Assembly (NCBI RefSeq): GCF_029962835.1
Contig: NC_080587.1
Coordinates: forward strand, 57,689,528-57,753,527
Direction: 5' to 3'
Length of the DNA: 64,000 nt
Origin: Magnolia sinica
Lineage: Eukaryota > Streptophyta > Magnoliopsida > Magnoliales > Magnoliaceae
Part shown: positions 20,797 to 32,036 of the stretch, in pieces
Numbering within the stretch: position 1 is the stretch's first letter
Layout: the number at the start of each line of letters is the position of its first letter
The notes under the pieces: model-generated
The model's database searches: none
Seen by the model: only the letters and a program-made list of their open reading frames with translations
Told to the model about the DNA's origin: nothing
Position numbers and translations under genes: made by a program

Positions 20797-22660
20797 TGTA
20801 AGTGCTATGGTCTCATCCTCCTTTGATTGTCAAATTTTTTTGTGCCAAAACCTCTATCTGTGTCTTGTGTTTGTACGTTGATATATATATGATCAAGACA
20901 CTGTATCACAATGGTTTAAGACATGTACAGTGCTCTGCTTCAAGAAATGTAAAGTCATGTACTTTAAGCATCAATGTTCAAAGCTACATCGATAGGAAGA
21001 GTTTAAGTTTAAGTTGAAGTTTAAGTTTAAGCTTTCGAAGATCTCAAGATCAAGCTACATCAAGATAGAGATATCAAGCTTCATAAGGTTCAAAGGTCAA
21101 CATACATCTGAAAGGATAAAGTTCAATATTCATACTTCATGTCCTAGGTATGATAGACCTTATATTGATCTTAGGGTAGGACATTTTGTATATATAATTC
21201 AAAATGAATTTATTTATATGAATTGATCTGTTTTAAGACTAGTCCTGGACCTTGTTCGACTAGTCCTAGCACTGGTTTGACTAGTCCAAGAAATTCCACG
21301 ATCAATCCTAAGTTGTTGAAGATTTTCAGAATTTTTTGGTTACTCTACAACCAGTCCTGGAGACTGTTCGACCGGTCGTAGGGAGGTCACGACTCGACCT
21401 TCGACCAGTCCTAGAACTACAAGTCAAACTCCAGCAACCAAACCTGGTTGTCTATGACTAGTCGTAGGTGGTCCACGACCAATCGTAAACTCCCTAAGAC
21501 CAGTCGTAGAACAGTTTTTAAGATCATGTTCAAAATTTTCAAAATGCTATTGGCTCTACGACCAGTCGAAGGGTTCCTAAGACCAGTCGTAGACATGATC
21601 TTTTCATCTATAAATTGAACATGAATTTCAGAGTTTTTCATCGATTTAATTTCAAGAAAATTCAAGCCTCCACTTTGAGATAAGTTTATTCATTTTAAGC
21701 TACGCTATGCATATTTAATATTCTTTTTGTTAGCTTTTCTTATTTGATTTTATTCATATATTCCAATTTTATTTGAAAAGAGGAATTGCTGTATTCCTTC
21801 TTCTTGGAATCAAAATCACATAGAACTTAGAACCATTGTAAAGTAAGTATTGGACATTGAACGTTGATTCGAACATCTACTCCGATTGGTTCTACCGGGC
21901 TACTACAAACAGGAGAAATCCAGGTATTTAACTTTTATCTAATTTACATTCTTTTGGTTTCTTTTGAGATTGAGCAAGAAAAATCTCATTGTGTTGGTTA
22001 TCTTAGGAGAGCCAGAAAACTCAAAAAGTGTGGGTTTTTGGATTGTGTAAGCCCAAGTTAAAAAAACACAATTGTGAAGGTTTTAGGTGAACCTGTGAAA
22101 CCTATTTTAATAGTGAACGCTAATATCCCCTGTGTGAGGATATTAGGAGTAGAGTAGCATTTTGTGTGGCTGTTGTGAAACAGTTGGTGTACACACAGGC
22201 GAACCATTATAATTCTTTGTCTTGTGATTTGATTGCTTGCTTAAGTTTTTATATCTTTTATCATTCAAGTTTGTGGGATATATGTGTGGATGTGAATGTT
22301 ATAAAATTTACATTTCAAGCAAGTGTGTGGAATGTTGTAATAATTTAGATTTAAATTCCTGTAATTTATTTCAATTCCTTGCTATTTATTTACTTATCTT
22401 CAGTTGAGTTTTTGATACAAAGGACGTTCTAGAAATAAGGTTGTCCTGCCATAAACCCTTGGTTTTTATGGTGTAAGGTTGTCTTTAGAACTGAATTCGT
22501 ATCAACCTCTCAATACTTGTTTATTGAGGTTGATTTTATTTCAACATTGTGAATTGATTTATTTTATTTGGCTATCTCTTTATTTTATTCCACTGTTATA
22601 ATTATAATTTGGCATAGTCCTATTCACCCCCCCTCTAGTACATATAGCTAGGCTGTTTCA
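20797..22660 (+). repeat. copia-2 3' LTR
   Basis: Starts TGTAAGTGCTATGGTCTCAT and ends GGCTGTTTCA, followed by the TTTTA target copy. It contains the same palindrome array at about 21236-21600. Confidence 0.95.
21236..21600. promoter_or_regulatory. Palindrome array in copia-2 3' LTR
   Basis: It matches the 5' LTR array. GACTAGTCCTGG, TTCGACCGGTCGTAGG, TGACTAGTCGTAGG, ACGACCAATCGTAAAC, AAGACCAGTCGTAGAAC and CGACCAGTCGAAGG are visible. Confidence 0.7.
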
Positions 22661-23873
22661 TTTTACTACTTGTTTAGTTCATTATATGTCTAAACCACAA
22701 CCTGCACCTCAGATTAATTTGCATGCATTCCATAACTCGGATTAATTTGCATGCATATACCCAAAACAACAACTTGATTCATCATTACAAATGAATTTTG
22801 TTTTGACTCGGTTATAGATTATAGAATCCTTGGAGGAGCTTGCACTAGCTTGCTATTTATGTAGATTCAGGTATTTATCATGTTTGTATGTGTGAGTAAT
22901 TTATCTTTCCACATCTTTAACAATGTTTATGTTATTTTCCTCTTAGGGCGTGGTTGACATTCTTCAGAAATACCCTGTGCCAGAATGTGATATTTGATTT
23001 ATCAAGTTTTCATGTGATTTGCATTATAATGCGGCAGTAATAGGTAAAGGCAATTGAGATACAGTTTTTGTCCTTGTTACACACTCACAATTGCATTGGA
23101 TCTGTTTTATAATTCAACCTTTTGAACTTGGTCTGATGATCAAGATTGAAAGATTGCAAACATAGGTTGTGTTTGGATGCACATTCGAATTGAAAGATTG
23201 CAAACATAAGCACATTTCAAATCTTTCAAAAAAAAGAAGAAGAAATTGTTAAAACTTAAGATTTGTTTTAGCATAGCTCAACAGATTCTAAAGAAATGTC
23301 AAGAGTTCTGACCTCTTTTGGGAAAGAATAAATGCCGCTACATCATAATAGTATTCATATAACCTGCATTGTAAAAGATCAAAAGGAAGCTTATTGATTG
23401 ATCCCTTAGATGTTCCATATAAGAGAGAAATCTGATCATTTGTATTAATATTTTTAAGTGGATTGTATAACTAAAGGAGATTGAATGACATGAATTGTTT
23501 ATATTCTTTGAAGAGTTCCTCTTCCGTGACCATCATTCCCTTTTTTTTTTCTTTTTTTCCTTTTTGAAATTTTGTACACTATAAAGTTCTTAGTCTTTCT
23601 TACACTGTTGAAATTTGTGTAGATAGAAGTAGTTAAATCCTTTAATGACATTGATGAACCACAATGGAAGCATTCCCTTTTTGGAAATCCAAATGACTTA
23701 GAAAGTTTCAGGTTTGTATTTCTATTTCATTTTTGTATTCAACACCACTACTTAAAATATCTTGGCTTCACCTATAATTTTCTTAATAAAATTGTGTTAT
23801 GTTTCAAAAAAATTTGTCTCTCAACACCACTACTTAAATAATTTACCCAATGTGGTTGTCTAAGGTAATAGAG
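22661..23873 (+). other. Possible exon remnants of an unidentified gene, upstream of copia-3
   Basis: The best candidate exon is 23623-23711. It follows an acceptor (TTGTGTAG), stays open for 29 codons reading EVVKSFNDIDEPQWKHSLFG and then NPNDLESF, and ends at a GT donor. A 46-nt segment at 22825-22870 (SLEELALACYLCRF) with AG and GT borders and one near 22947-22995 (VVDILQKYPVPECD) are weaker, and their phases do not join. I do not recognise the family. A 17-bp direct repeat (CAACACCACTACTTAAA) occurs at 23740 and 23822. Confidence 0.35.
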
Positions 23874-24414
23874 TGTTGAGATGTGGAGCCACATCTGGAC
23901 GGCCGCTTGACCAGTCGAGTGCCCTGCTCGACCAATCGTGGATGGGCTCGACTCAAAGTCCAGCGAGCATCGGTTTTTGGGTTTTGCGGTACTCAACCGG
24001 TCGAGGCCCATGCTCGACCAGTCGAGGTTACGCAGATTCGTTTTCGGATTTGATGCGGACTGTGGATTTTTGAGTCAGTTTTTCGCAGAGGTGAGAAAGG
24101 GGAGTTGCCTAAAGTATAAATAGGGGTCCCTAGGGCTTTTCTAGGTATTATGAGAGTTATTCCAAGGAGTAGGCCAAGGGTTTTCTCTGTACTTCAAAGG
24201 GAGAGGTTAGTATATTGCCTTGTAATCTTCATAGTGGAAGTTTTCATCCGTGGTTTTTTTTACCCTTGTTGGGGTTTTTCCACGTATATTTTGTCTTGTG
24301 GTTTGTTTGAAATGCTTTGATTCTTCTTCTAGTTTATTTCTTCTAGTTTATCGTTTGTGGGTGGGATCGGAGATTGGATCTCGGTTCACTGCGTTGTTGG
24401 CGTGCTGCGCAATA
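23874..24414 (+). repeat. copia-3 5' LTR
   Basis: 541 bp. The palindrome array is at about 23905-24030 (CTTGACCAGTCGAG, CTCGACCAATCGTGG, CTCAACCGGTCGAGG, CTCGACCAGTCGAGG). TATA box at 24115 (TATAAATAGG). The 3' terminus reads GCGCAATA in place of the expected GCGCAACA. Confidence 0.92.
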
Positions 24415-24469
24415 ACTAATATTAAAACTATTGGTTTAGTTCTATTGGGAGCGATGATAGAATAAGAGA

Positions 24470-25560
24470 ATACTATAATTGAGAAGTTTGATGGTTCAAA
24501 CTTTGCCTTCTGAAAGATACAAATGGAGGATTATCTGTATCAGAAGGACCTTTATATTCCTCTAGGAGGAAAAGAGAAGAAACCAGAAACGATGACAGAT
24601 AATGAATGGCTTTAGGAATGATCCGACTCTCTTTATCTAAGAGGATTACCTTCAATATTTCCAAAATGAAAACCATAAAAGAATTAATGGAAGCCCTCAC
24701 TACGATGTATGAAAAACCTTTAGTGTCCAACAAGGTTCATCTTATGAAACAGCTGTTCAACATGAAGATGTCAGATGGTGGGAGCATGGCTGAACATCTA
24801 AACGAGTTCAATACAATCACGAGCCAGTTGGAATCCGTTGGCATTATTTTTTAGGATGAGGTCAGAGCGTTATTGATCTTGTCCAATTTGTCAGACAGTT
24901 GGGATGGTTTGGTGATTGCTGCAAGCAATTCTTCAGGGTCGACAAAGCTGAAATTTGATAATGTGGCCAGTCTAATTCTCAGTGATGAATCTAGAAGAAA
25001 GGCATCAGGAGTTTCAGGGGATTCAGGAAATGCCCTAAACGTTAAAGGAAGAGGAAGATCATTGAACAAAGGAGGCAATAAACACAGACGTTCTAAGTCA
25101 AGGAAGAAGTCCAAGGGACCGAAAGACAAAGACGGGTGTTGGCATTATGGCAAGAAGGGGCATATGAAACGTGATTGCAGGGCACTTAAGAAGCAAGGAG
25201 GAAGCTCTCAAGGCGGGAAGGATTCAGTGAATCTATCTGAGGAGAGTGACATAGAGGCGTTGATCTTGTCTCTTGATGCGAGGAATGAGTCTTGGGTTAT
25301 AGACTCATGTGCTTAGTTTCATGCCACTTCATGTAAGAAAGTTCTGCGTAATTATGTATCAGGTGACTTAGAGAGAGTCTACCTAGGTGATGATGAGTCG
25401 TGCAATATTGTTGAAAATGGAGACGTTCATATAAATCAGAAAGACGGAATGACTTTGAAATTGAAGGATGTCAGACATGTACCGAGTTTGAAACGAAACT
25501 TGATCTCAGTGGGGCAGTTGGCTGATACCGGTTATGTGACGAAATTCACCAGTGATTCTT
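24470..25560 (+). pseudogene. copia-3 gag and protease remnant
   Basis: The gag N terminus reads EKFDGSNFAF near 24480, then KQLFNMKMSDGGSMAEHLNE, LLILSNLSDSWDGLVIAASN and a basic Lys/Arg/Ser segment (about 25030-25130). The knuckle is CWHYGKKGHMKRDC (25137-25178). The second metal-binding Cys is replaced by Tyr (TAT at 25146), a TGT to TAT-type change. The protease reads WVIDSCA followed by a stop at 25314 and FHAT, so the DSG triad has become DSC. Downstream, LKDVRHVPSLKRNLISVGQL is the standard copia segment leading to the GAG-pre-integrase block (HXRLGHMIEKWMKVL, with a stop in place of one residue, about 25680-25720). A missing start and internal stops (for example 24853) show decay. Confidence 0.88.
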
Positions 25561-25679
25561 GAAGATCACAAAAGGTGCCTTAGTGATATCTCGAGGCAAG
25601 AAGGAAGGTACTTTATACGTGACTTTAGGATTATATAGTTCACTTGCAGTCACATCAACTAAAGTGAATGAGCAGTTAT

Positions 25680-25830
25680 GGCATTAGAGGTTGGGACATA
25701 TGATTGAGAAATGGATGAAAGTGCTATTATCAAAAGGAAAGCTACCAGGGTTGAAGTCTATTGACTTGGAATTCTGCAAGGACTGTGTGTATGACAAGCA
25801 GAAGAGGGTAAGTTTCAAGAAGACAGGACG
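25680..25830 (+). pseudogene. copia-3 integrase, part left of the nested insertion
   Basis: GAG-pre-integrase and zinc-binding segment of the integrase: LRLGHMIEK-like block, LEFCKDCVYDKQKRVSFKKT, ending in GR at the insertion point GGACG (25826-25830). The same protein continues at 38800. Confidence 0.85.
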
Positions 25831-27239
25831 TATCACGCCCCAAACTTGGAAATCGGGCTCACAAAATTTCTGATCGCCGAATCCGGCGCCGACAGCCTCC
25901 GTAGAACCCCATTCTCGGCTCCCAGTGCCCATTCGCCAGGTTCCGATCCTGGGATGCTACAAGGAGGATTTTTAACATCAGTTTGATTCGTAAGAAGCAT
26001 AACCAAAGGCATAAACCACAAACAACAACCAAAAATCCATCACATTTCTACTATGATAAAAAACATTACAAGTACAATGAGCATAAAGGGAAATACAATG
26101 ATGATAGACCAAAAGCTCCAAAAAGATCTGCTACGCGCCCAAGCCTCAGCGCTGCTGCGATCCCACGTCACCTGCACGCAACGGTCGTGCATAAGCTTAT
26201 AGAAAGCTTAGAGGGTGGTGAAAGTGTATGCTCAAGGTGGTAATGCAATTATGCAGTATCAGAGTAATGCGGAACATGCTGATGAATGCCAAGAATACCA
26301 TTAGCCGTACCAAGGCCATGCGGTGCAAAGAATGATGTCTACCATACCAAGGCCATGCAATGCGAAATGTAACTCAAGCATACAAATCATCATCTAAGTC
26401 CACATATCAATATAGCTTAAAATCTAGAATATCACCGGGGTCTAGTACACTTCAAGCCAGATTGCCGCCCCATCGCGCGCAATAAGGTGAGTAGAAAAGA
26501 CCTCACTATCCCTGCCAATATCGGGCTCGGCTCGTCAATAGCAGACCCATTCCTCGAGCTGGTCAGACTCAGCTTAGCTTTGCCCCCTACTCTCGGGCGG
26601 GTAAGGCCGCACCCCTTCTAACCGACTACGACACAGTGGAAAGCGCAACCGTTTGATAATCGGCACTCAGTGCTTATTCACCCACTCGGTCTAGACGTTG
26701 GAGCAACCTCTTGGTACCATAAGGGTTTAGGGACTTTCACCCAGGGATATCTATCGCACCCCATGTAGAACAGTATTTCCGGTATCCAATCATGCCAACC
26801 ACGATACGTCTGTGGAGCCTACGACCCTGATGTCGCTAGGGCGTACAGTAACCATATCACACAATGTGAATGCATGAATCACACTATCCAGTCATATAGT
26901 AATCCTGCGCGTATCGTGCGCTCATGTAGGGCAACACCTCCTATATGGGAGCCCCTAAACAATCTGCCCGAAGGCATATGCTATGATCAGTCATTTCTCA
27001 TATCAAGCATACATATGATGCATATGATCATGAATCATGGAACTAAACATGTTATATGGGATGGATGATGTCCATGACGAAGATGGGCCTAGACGGCCTA
27101 CACATAACACGTACGAGCCTAACAATGGGCCCTAAGGAAAGTCATAATGCGGACATTTAACCAACACTATACTTGCAATGTGGACGTCAAACCATCATTG
27201 CTCCCAAGGCATAGCCCAATGTAAACATCATTACATAAC

Positions 27240-27640
27240 CCATGTTGGGATCGTACATTGCAATGGACCTTAGGTACATCCCATTGGGCCTTAAATACAT
27301 CAAATGGGCCATATCATATGGGCCTTATATTCATCAAGTGGGCCACATCATTGGGCCGCACCAATGGGCCTTATGTGCATTGCAATGGACCATGACTCGT
27401 GGGCCTTAGAATGCATCGAATGGGTCTAATCTTATGGGCCTTATGTGTATCAAATGGGCCTCAACCCATAGGCCCCAATACATTTTAATGGGCCTTAACC
27501 CTGGGCCCCTAATACATCAAATGGGCCTCGACCCATGGGCCACAAGCAACTGAGGTGGGCCTTACATATATATCAAGGTGGGCCTCAACCACGGGCCACA
27601 AGTAAACTGAGATGGGCCTCCCACCATCAGTACATTAAAT
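27240..27640. repeat. Array of TGGGCC-type motifs in the chromovirus LTR
   Basis: About fifteen occurrences of TGGGCC or its complement are spaced roughly 20-35 bp apart, commonly as ATCAAATGGGCC, CATTGGGCC or CTTATGGGCC. The array is repeated in the other LTR at about 36195-36575. TGGGCC resembles the site II element bound by TCP factors in plant promoters. Function here is inferred. Confidence 0.6.
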
Positions 27641-27704
27641 ATGATATATAATATATATATATATATAGTACATATAATATTATATATAATATAATATTAT
27701 CTAG

Positions 27705-27745
<41 letters not shown>
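27640..27745. repeat. TA-rich microsatellite (left LTR)
   Basis: Runs of AT/TA dinucleotides with interruptions. The homologous tract at about 36590-36670 in the right LTR differs in length and is followed by a longer CA-rich section. Confidence 0.85.
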
Positions 27746-27747
<2 letters not shown>

Positions 27748-29810
27748 CAACCACACAACAGGCCTACCGTCCCTGGACGGTGGGTATATAACACAAACTT
27801 CACAATGGCCTCCACCGTCCAGGCGGACGGTGGCAATAAAACACTTACATCACTGTGGGCTCCATGTGGGGCCCACCATAATGTTGATATGCCATCCAAC
27901 CCGTTGATAAGGCCACGTGGGCCTAGATGAAGGGTGAAAACAAATTTCACCCTGATCCAAAACTTCTGTGGACCCAAAAATGATTTCAAAGGTAGAGGTT
28001 CAATCCCACTGTTTCCTACGGTGTGGGCCACCTGAGTCTTGGATCAGTCTGATTTTTGGAGTGGGCCCACGTCAGGGAGTGGCCCACCCTATGAACGGAT
28101 TAGATGGCAGATAAACATCAAGGTGGGGCCCACGGCTACAGCCGTGGGTGGTTGCGCAGGTAGCAGCAGGCGCTGGCTGCTCTCTGACAACGGCAGCAGC
28201 GTTGCTGCTGCCCAAGCTTTTTTTTTTAAAAAAATGATTTCTTGTGGTTTTTCACAGGTGGGGCCCACGTCCGATAATCCACTCCGTCCAATGGCCCTCC
28301 ATGGCTCAAGACAAGCAAAACAAGCCCAATATTGGGCCTGTTTCGGTGTATAAAAGCAATAGGGGATATTTCAATGGTAAGCCCACTGTTTGCCATGTTA
28401 TGGCCCGCCTGAAAGTCTGATCGGTCCCATCTTTCAGCTCAACGCCTAAAACAAGCTTGGAAAAGGAATGGACGGCGTGGATTAAATACCTACATCAAGG
28501 TGCTTGGTTACAAGCTAACATTTATGCTTTCCCTTTTTGTCCAGCGTCCAGGGACGCTGGACGGTTTGGCAGCCCACATTCGTTGGGGTGGGCCTTGCTT
28601 AGGTGGGCCATCAAATGATGGATGGCGCGTGTATTACACATATAAGGTGGGCCCCACTTATAAATGGGCCGGATAAAATACCTACTTCATGGTGGGGTCC
28701 AACCTAATGGGCCACACAACTTCATTATCACCACAAAAAAAAAATAAAAAAATAAAAGGGAGAGAGATAGAGAGTGAGACCCGCGTGATGGAGGGACCCC
28801 GGCACTATGGGCCCTCCTTTGCACTAAATCATACATCAAGTGAGTCCCATTACATGTGGGCCCATTAAATTAAAATCCAACGGTGGAGATCCCTTCTCCA
28901 CTAAATTAAACGGTCTAGATTACCCTAAATATGCAAGGAAAATAAACATCATGATGGGGTCCATGGAGAATGGCCCCATCATGGCATGATCATGATGATC
29001 CAAGTGGGCCATCGGCACATCTTAGGGTCCAAAGTGAGATCCAAACCATTGATCGGTTGGCCTCACTTGGCCCATCTTAAAAAAACATTAAAAACTACCC
29101 TATCAAAGCACCCACCGCTTGATCTTCTTGCTCCCTTGGCTTCCTTCGCTCCTTGTGCTTCTCTTTGATGGAGGAAGATGAGAAATGGATGGTTGAGATG
29201 AGAGATGAAGGGGTAGGAAAGGTGGGCCACACTTGAAGCTTGGGAGATAAGGGGAGAGGCTCATACGTATGAAATTTTCTTGCTTGGGAGAGTTTGAAAA
29301 TGAGAGAGAGACTTGTAAGGGAGAGAGAGAGAGAGGGAGTGATAGGTGATGGAGTGATGGATGGGAGAGAGGGATGGGAGTGTAAGAGGCTTTTTGACTT
29401 TTTGGGCAAACGTTGTAAGAAAAGCATTGGTTTGTAAGATCTTTATGACTTTTTGGGCTTGCTTGGGAATGGGTAAAAGGTGATGTGTACTTGACATGAT
29501 GGGATTGATTGATTGATGTGACACCTTGTAGAGATTTCTTCAGAATTCGCACGCACGGTGTTTTCCTCGCACCGAATGCTAGCCCACATCTCCCAACCAA
29601 GGTATCGCCTCAGCGCACAAGTCGCGGCATCAGAACCGCAGCGATGACGCGGTCGCTATGGTACAAGTCCTGGGTTGAGTCGACTTGGGTTGACGGCATG
29701 AGAATCAAGGTCGCGCGCAAGTACCGGTTAAGGGTTGAAGGTTGCCGGAATTCGACCGGGAAGACCGCGGAAGCTTATGGAACGGTACGGTATAGGATAC
29801 GGCGCTTACA

Positions 29811-29823
29811 GCTCTCCCCTCCT
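29811..29823 (-). other. Polypurine tract of the chromovirus
   Basis: The plus strand reads GCTCTCCCCTCCT. The minus strand is AGGAGGGGAGAGC, immediately upstream of the 3' LTR in element sense. Confidence 0.8.
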
Positions 29824-29954
29824 AATAGAAATTTCATCCTCAAAATTTACATAATCATCGCAACTAAGCAGAACTCAAAAGGAAGAAGAAACATACTCAT
29901 CATCTTATAACATAAGAGATAACCTACAAAATACAACACAATCAATCAATAAAA

Positions 29955-30610
29955 AGATGGGGATAACGCTCTCGAATCTCGGCCTCGCGCTCCTAAGAAG
30001 CCTCCTCAACAGAATGGGGACCCCACTGAACCTTCACCAACGGAATGACCTTGGTCCGGAGGACCTGCTCCTTCCGATCAAGGATACGGACTGGCTGCTC
30101 GATGTAAGAAGCATCCTCACGAACCTCTAACGGCTGCCAATCGATAACAGGAACGATGTCTGACCCACACTTCCTTAACATGGAGACATGAAAAACGTTG
30201 TGGACGCCAGACAACTGAGATGGCAAGGCAAGCCGATAGGCCAAGGTGCCAACGTGCCCAGTGATCTCAAAAGGTCCTATGAATCTCAGGGCAAGCTTGC
30301 CCTTTGCTCCAAATCAAACTACGCCCTTCATGGGCAAGACCTTGAGATACATATGGTCCCCTACATCAAACTCCAAGGGACGACGCCGACGATCAGCAAA
30401 ACTCTTCTGCCGGCTATGAGCTGTGCGCATCCTCTGTCTGATGATATCAATAGCCTCTGACGTCTCTTGCACAAGCTCGGGACCTAAGAGACGACGCTCT
30501 CCAATCTCGGTCCAATAACTCGGTGATCTGCATGGTCTGCCATATAGTGCCTCAAAAGGAGACATGCCGATAGTCGCCGGATAGCTGTTATTGTATACGA
30601 ACTCAGCCAA
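29955..30610 (-). pseudogene. Chromovirus integrase C terminus and chromodomain
   Basis: The stretch that follows the integrase core contains MSPFEALYGRPCRSPSYWTE and FVYNNSYPATIG (about 30610-30520), then GDHMYLKVLPMKGV (near 30330). A second open part (30244-29993) reads LSGVHNVFHVSMLRK and EQPVRILDRKEQVLRTKVIP, then VKVQWGPHSVEEAS, matching the Del/Tekay-type chromodomain tail. A stop at 29990-29992 stands where Trp is usual (TGG to TAG type), followed by EREAEIRERYPH. Chromodomains can steer integration to heterochromatin by binding modified histone H3. This copy is broken. Confidence 0.85.
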
Positions 30611-32011
30611 TCACAGATGCTCACCCCAGCTACCCCCGAAATCAATCGCGCAGGCCCGAAGCATATCCTCAAGGATCTGGTTGACCCTCTCGGTCTGGCC
30701 ATCGGTCTGCGGATGGTACGCGGTGCTGAACTGCAAATTAGAACTCATCGCTCTCTGGAAGCTCCCCCAAAATTGAGACGTGAACCTCGGGTATCGGTCA
30801 GAAACGATCGAGACTGGAACGCCATGCAGTCTCACAATATCCTCGATGAATAATCTCGCAAGCCGGTCCAAAGGCGAAGTCGCACGTATCGCATTAAAAT
30901 GTGCCGACTTCGTCAGTCGATCAACAACAACCCAGATGGCGTCATGACCGCGCTGAGTCCTCGGTAAGCCCATAATGAAATCTATTGACACGTGCTCCCA
31001 CTTCCACATCGGGACACTTAACGGCTGCAATAGACCAGGGGGTCTCTGATGATCGGCTTTGACAGGCTGGCATGTGTCACACTCGGCCACAAAACTGGCG
31101 ATCTGGTGCTTCATCCCCGTCCAAAAATACTGTCGCCTCATATCGTGGTACATCTTCGTCGAGCCAGGATGGATAGAAAACCGCGATCGATGTGCCTCGG
31201 TCATAAGATCTCTACATAACTCAGGAATATCTGGGACACATAATCGGCCTCTAAAACGAAGTCCACCATCTGTACCAATCTGCCAATCTGCCTGACTCTT
31301 AGATGCTGCCTCTGCTCGGTAATCTTGTAACGACTCGTCTGCCTGCTGAGCCTCGATCACCCTTGCGACAAGAGAGGGTTGAATCGACAGGCTCGATAAC
31401 TGCACAATAGAAGACTGCAAGCCAAACTCAAAGTCGTACTCTGCTACATCCGTGAGCATCCGCCACTTCTGAATCATCATATGCGCCACTAGGCCTCGTG
31501 GCTGACGACTGAGGGCATCCGCCACCAGGCCTCGTGGCTGACGACTGAGAGCATCAGCCACCACGTTCGCCTTACCCGGGTGGTACTGGAGATCGAAATC
31601 ATAGTCCTTCAGGAGTTCCATCCAGCGCCTCTGCCTCATGTTCAACTCAGACTGCGAGAAGAGGTACTTCAAGCTCTTGTGGTCAGAAAAGAGCTCGAAC
31701 CTAACCCCATAGAGATAGTGTCTCCACACCTTCAGTGCGAAAACAACTGCAGCCAACTCTAAATCATGCGTGGGGTAGTTCAGCTCATGGACCTTGAGCT
31801 GGCGAGACGCGAAGGCCACTGGTCTCCCGTGCTGCATCAGGACAGCACCCAAACCAATATGCGAGGCATCAGTAAATACAATAAATCCGTCACTCCCAGA
31901 GGGAAGAGTGAGGACAGGAGCGAACGTGAGGCGGTCCTTCAACTCCATAAATGCTCGCTCGCAGGCATCACTCCAAATAAACTCCGCGCCTTTCCGAGTC
32001 AACTTGGTCAA
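30611..32011 (-). pseudogene. Chromovirus RT C terminus, RNase H and integrase core
   Basis: A single open stretch of 466 codons on the minus strand. RNase [38 protein letters not shown] and [20 protein letters not shown]. This is followed by an in-frame duplication of [12 protein letters not shown] (36-bp repeat at 31491-31562). The integrase has the zinc-binding part [13 protein letters not shown] and [14 protein letters not shown]. Its core is [36 protein letters not shown] (Tyr where Asp is usual after SDR) and [15 protein letters not shown] with the catalytic Glu. The frame is unusually well preserved compared with the other elements. Upstream and downstream breaks mean the polyprotein as a whole cannot be made. 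Confidence 0.93.
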
Positions 32012-32036
32012 CGGGGCTGCAAAACGAGAGAAGCCT

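Larger units (their letters stand above)
12419..22660 (+). mobile_element. SIRE/Maximus-like copia retrotransposon (copia-2), full length, inactive
   Basis: A complete 10.2-kb element with LTRs at 12419-14390 and 20797-22660, bordered on both sides by TTTTA (12414-12418 and 22661-22665), a perfect 5-bp target duplication. A Met-tRNA-type primer site follows the 5' LTR and a polypurine tract precedes the 3' LTR. The internal order is gag with a CCHC knuckle, protease, integrase, RT and RNase H, then about 1.5 kb with an extra coding region. The long LTRs, the gag start (LLVTRPPPFDGSNYAYWKAK) and the downstream extra region point to the SIRE/Maximus lineage. Gag is frameshifted, the protease triad is lost, the RT motif is YVND instead of YVDD, and several stops are present, so it is not autonomous. 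Confidence 0.93.
25831..29810 (-). repeat. Chromovirus LTR, left copy (3' LTR in element sense)
   Basis: Pairs with 34779-38799 along its whole length. It contains the GGGCC array, a TA-rich microsatellite, a GGTGGGCCC foldback-like portion (27840-28130) and GA-rich tracts. Block differences from the right copy occur at 28141-28218, 28503 and 28592. Confidence 0.95.

Noticed and set aside
27640..27745. TA-rich tract as an origin or matrix attachment site
   Set aside because: It is a microsatellite repeated in both LTRs. Nothing in the sequence supports a specific function.
29095..29600. Ser/Leu/His-rich minus-strand frames, repeated at 38075-38709
   Set aside because: They lie inside both LTR copies, with GAGAGA microsatellite sequence and no conserved domain. 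Probably untranslated LTR sequence.
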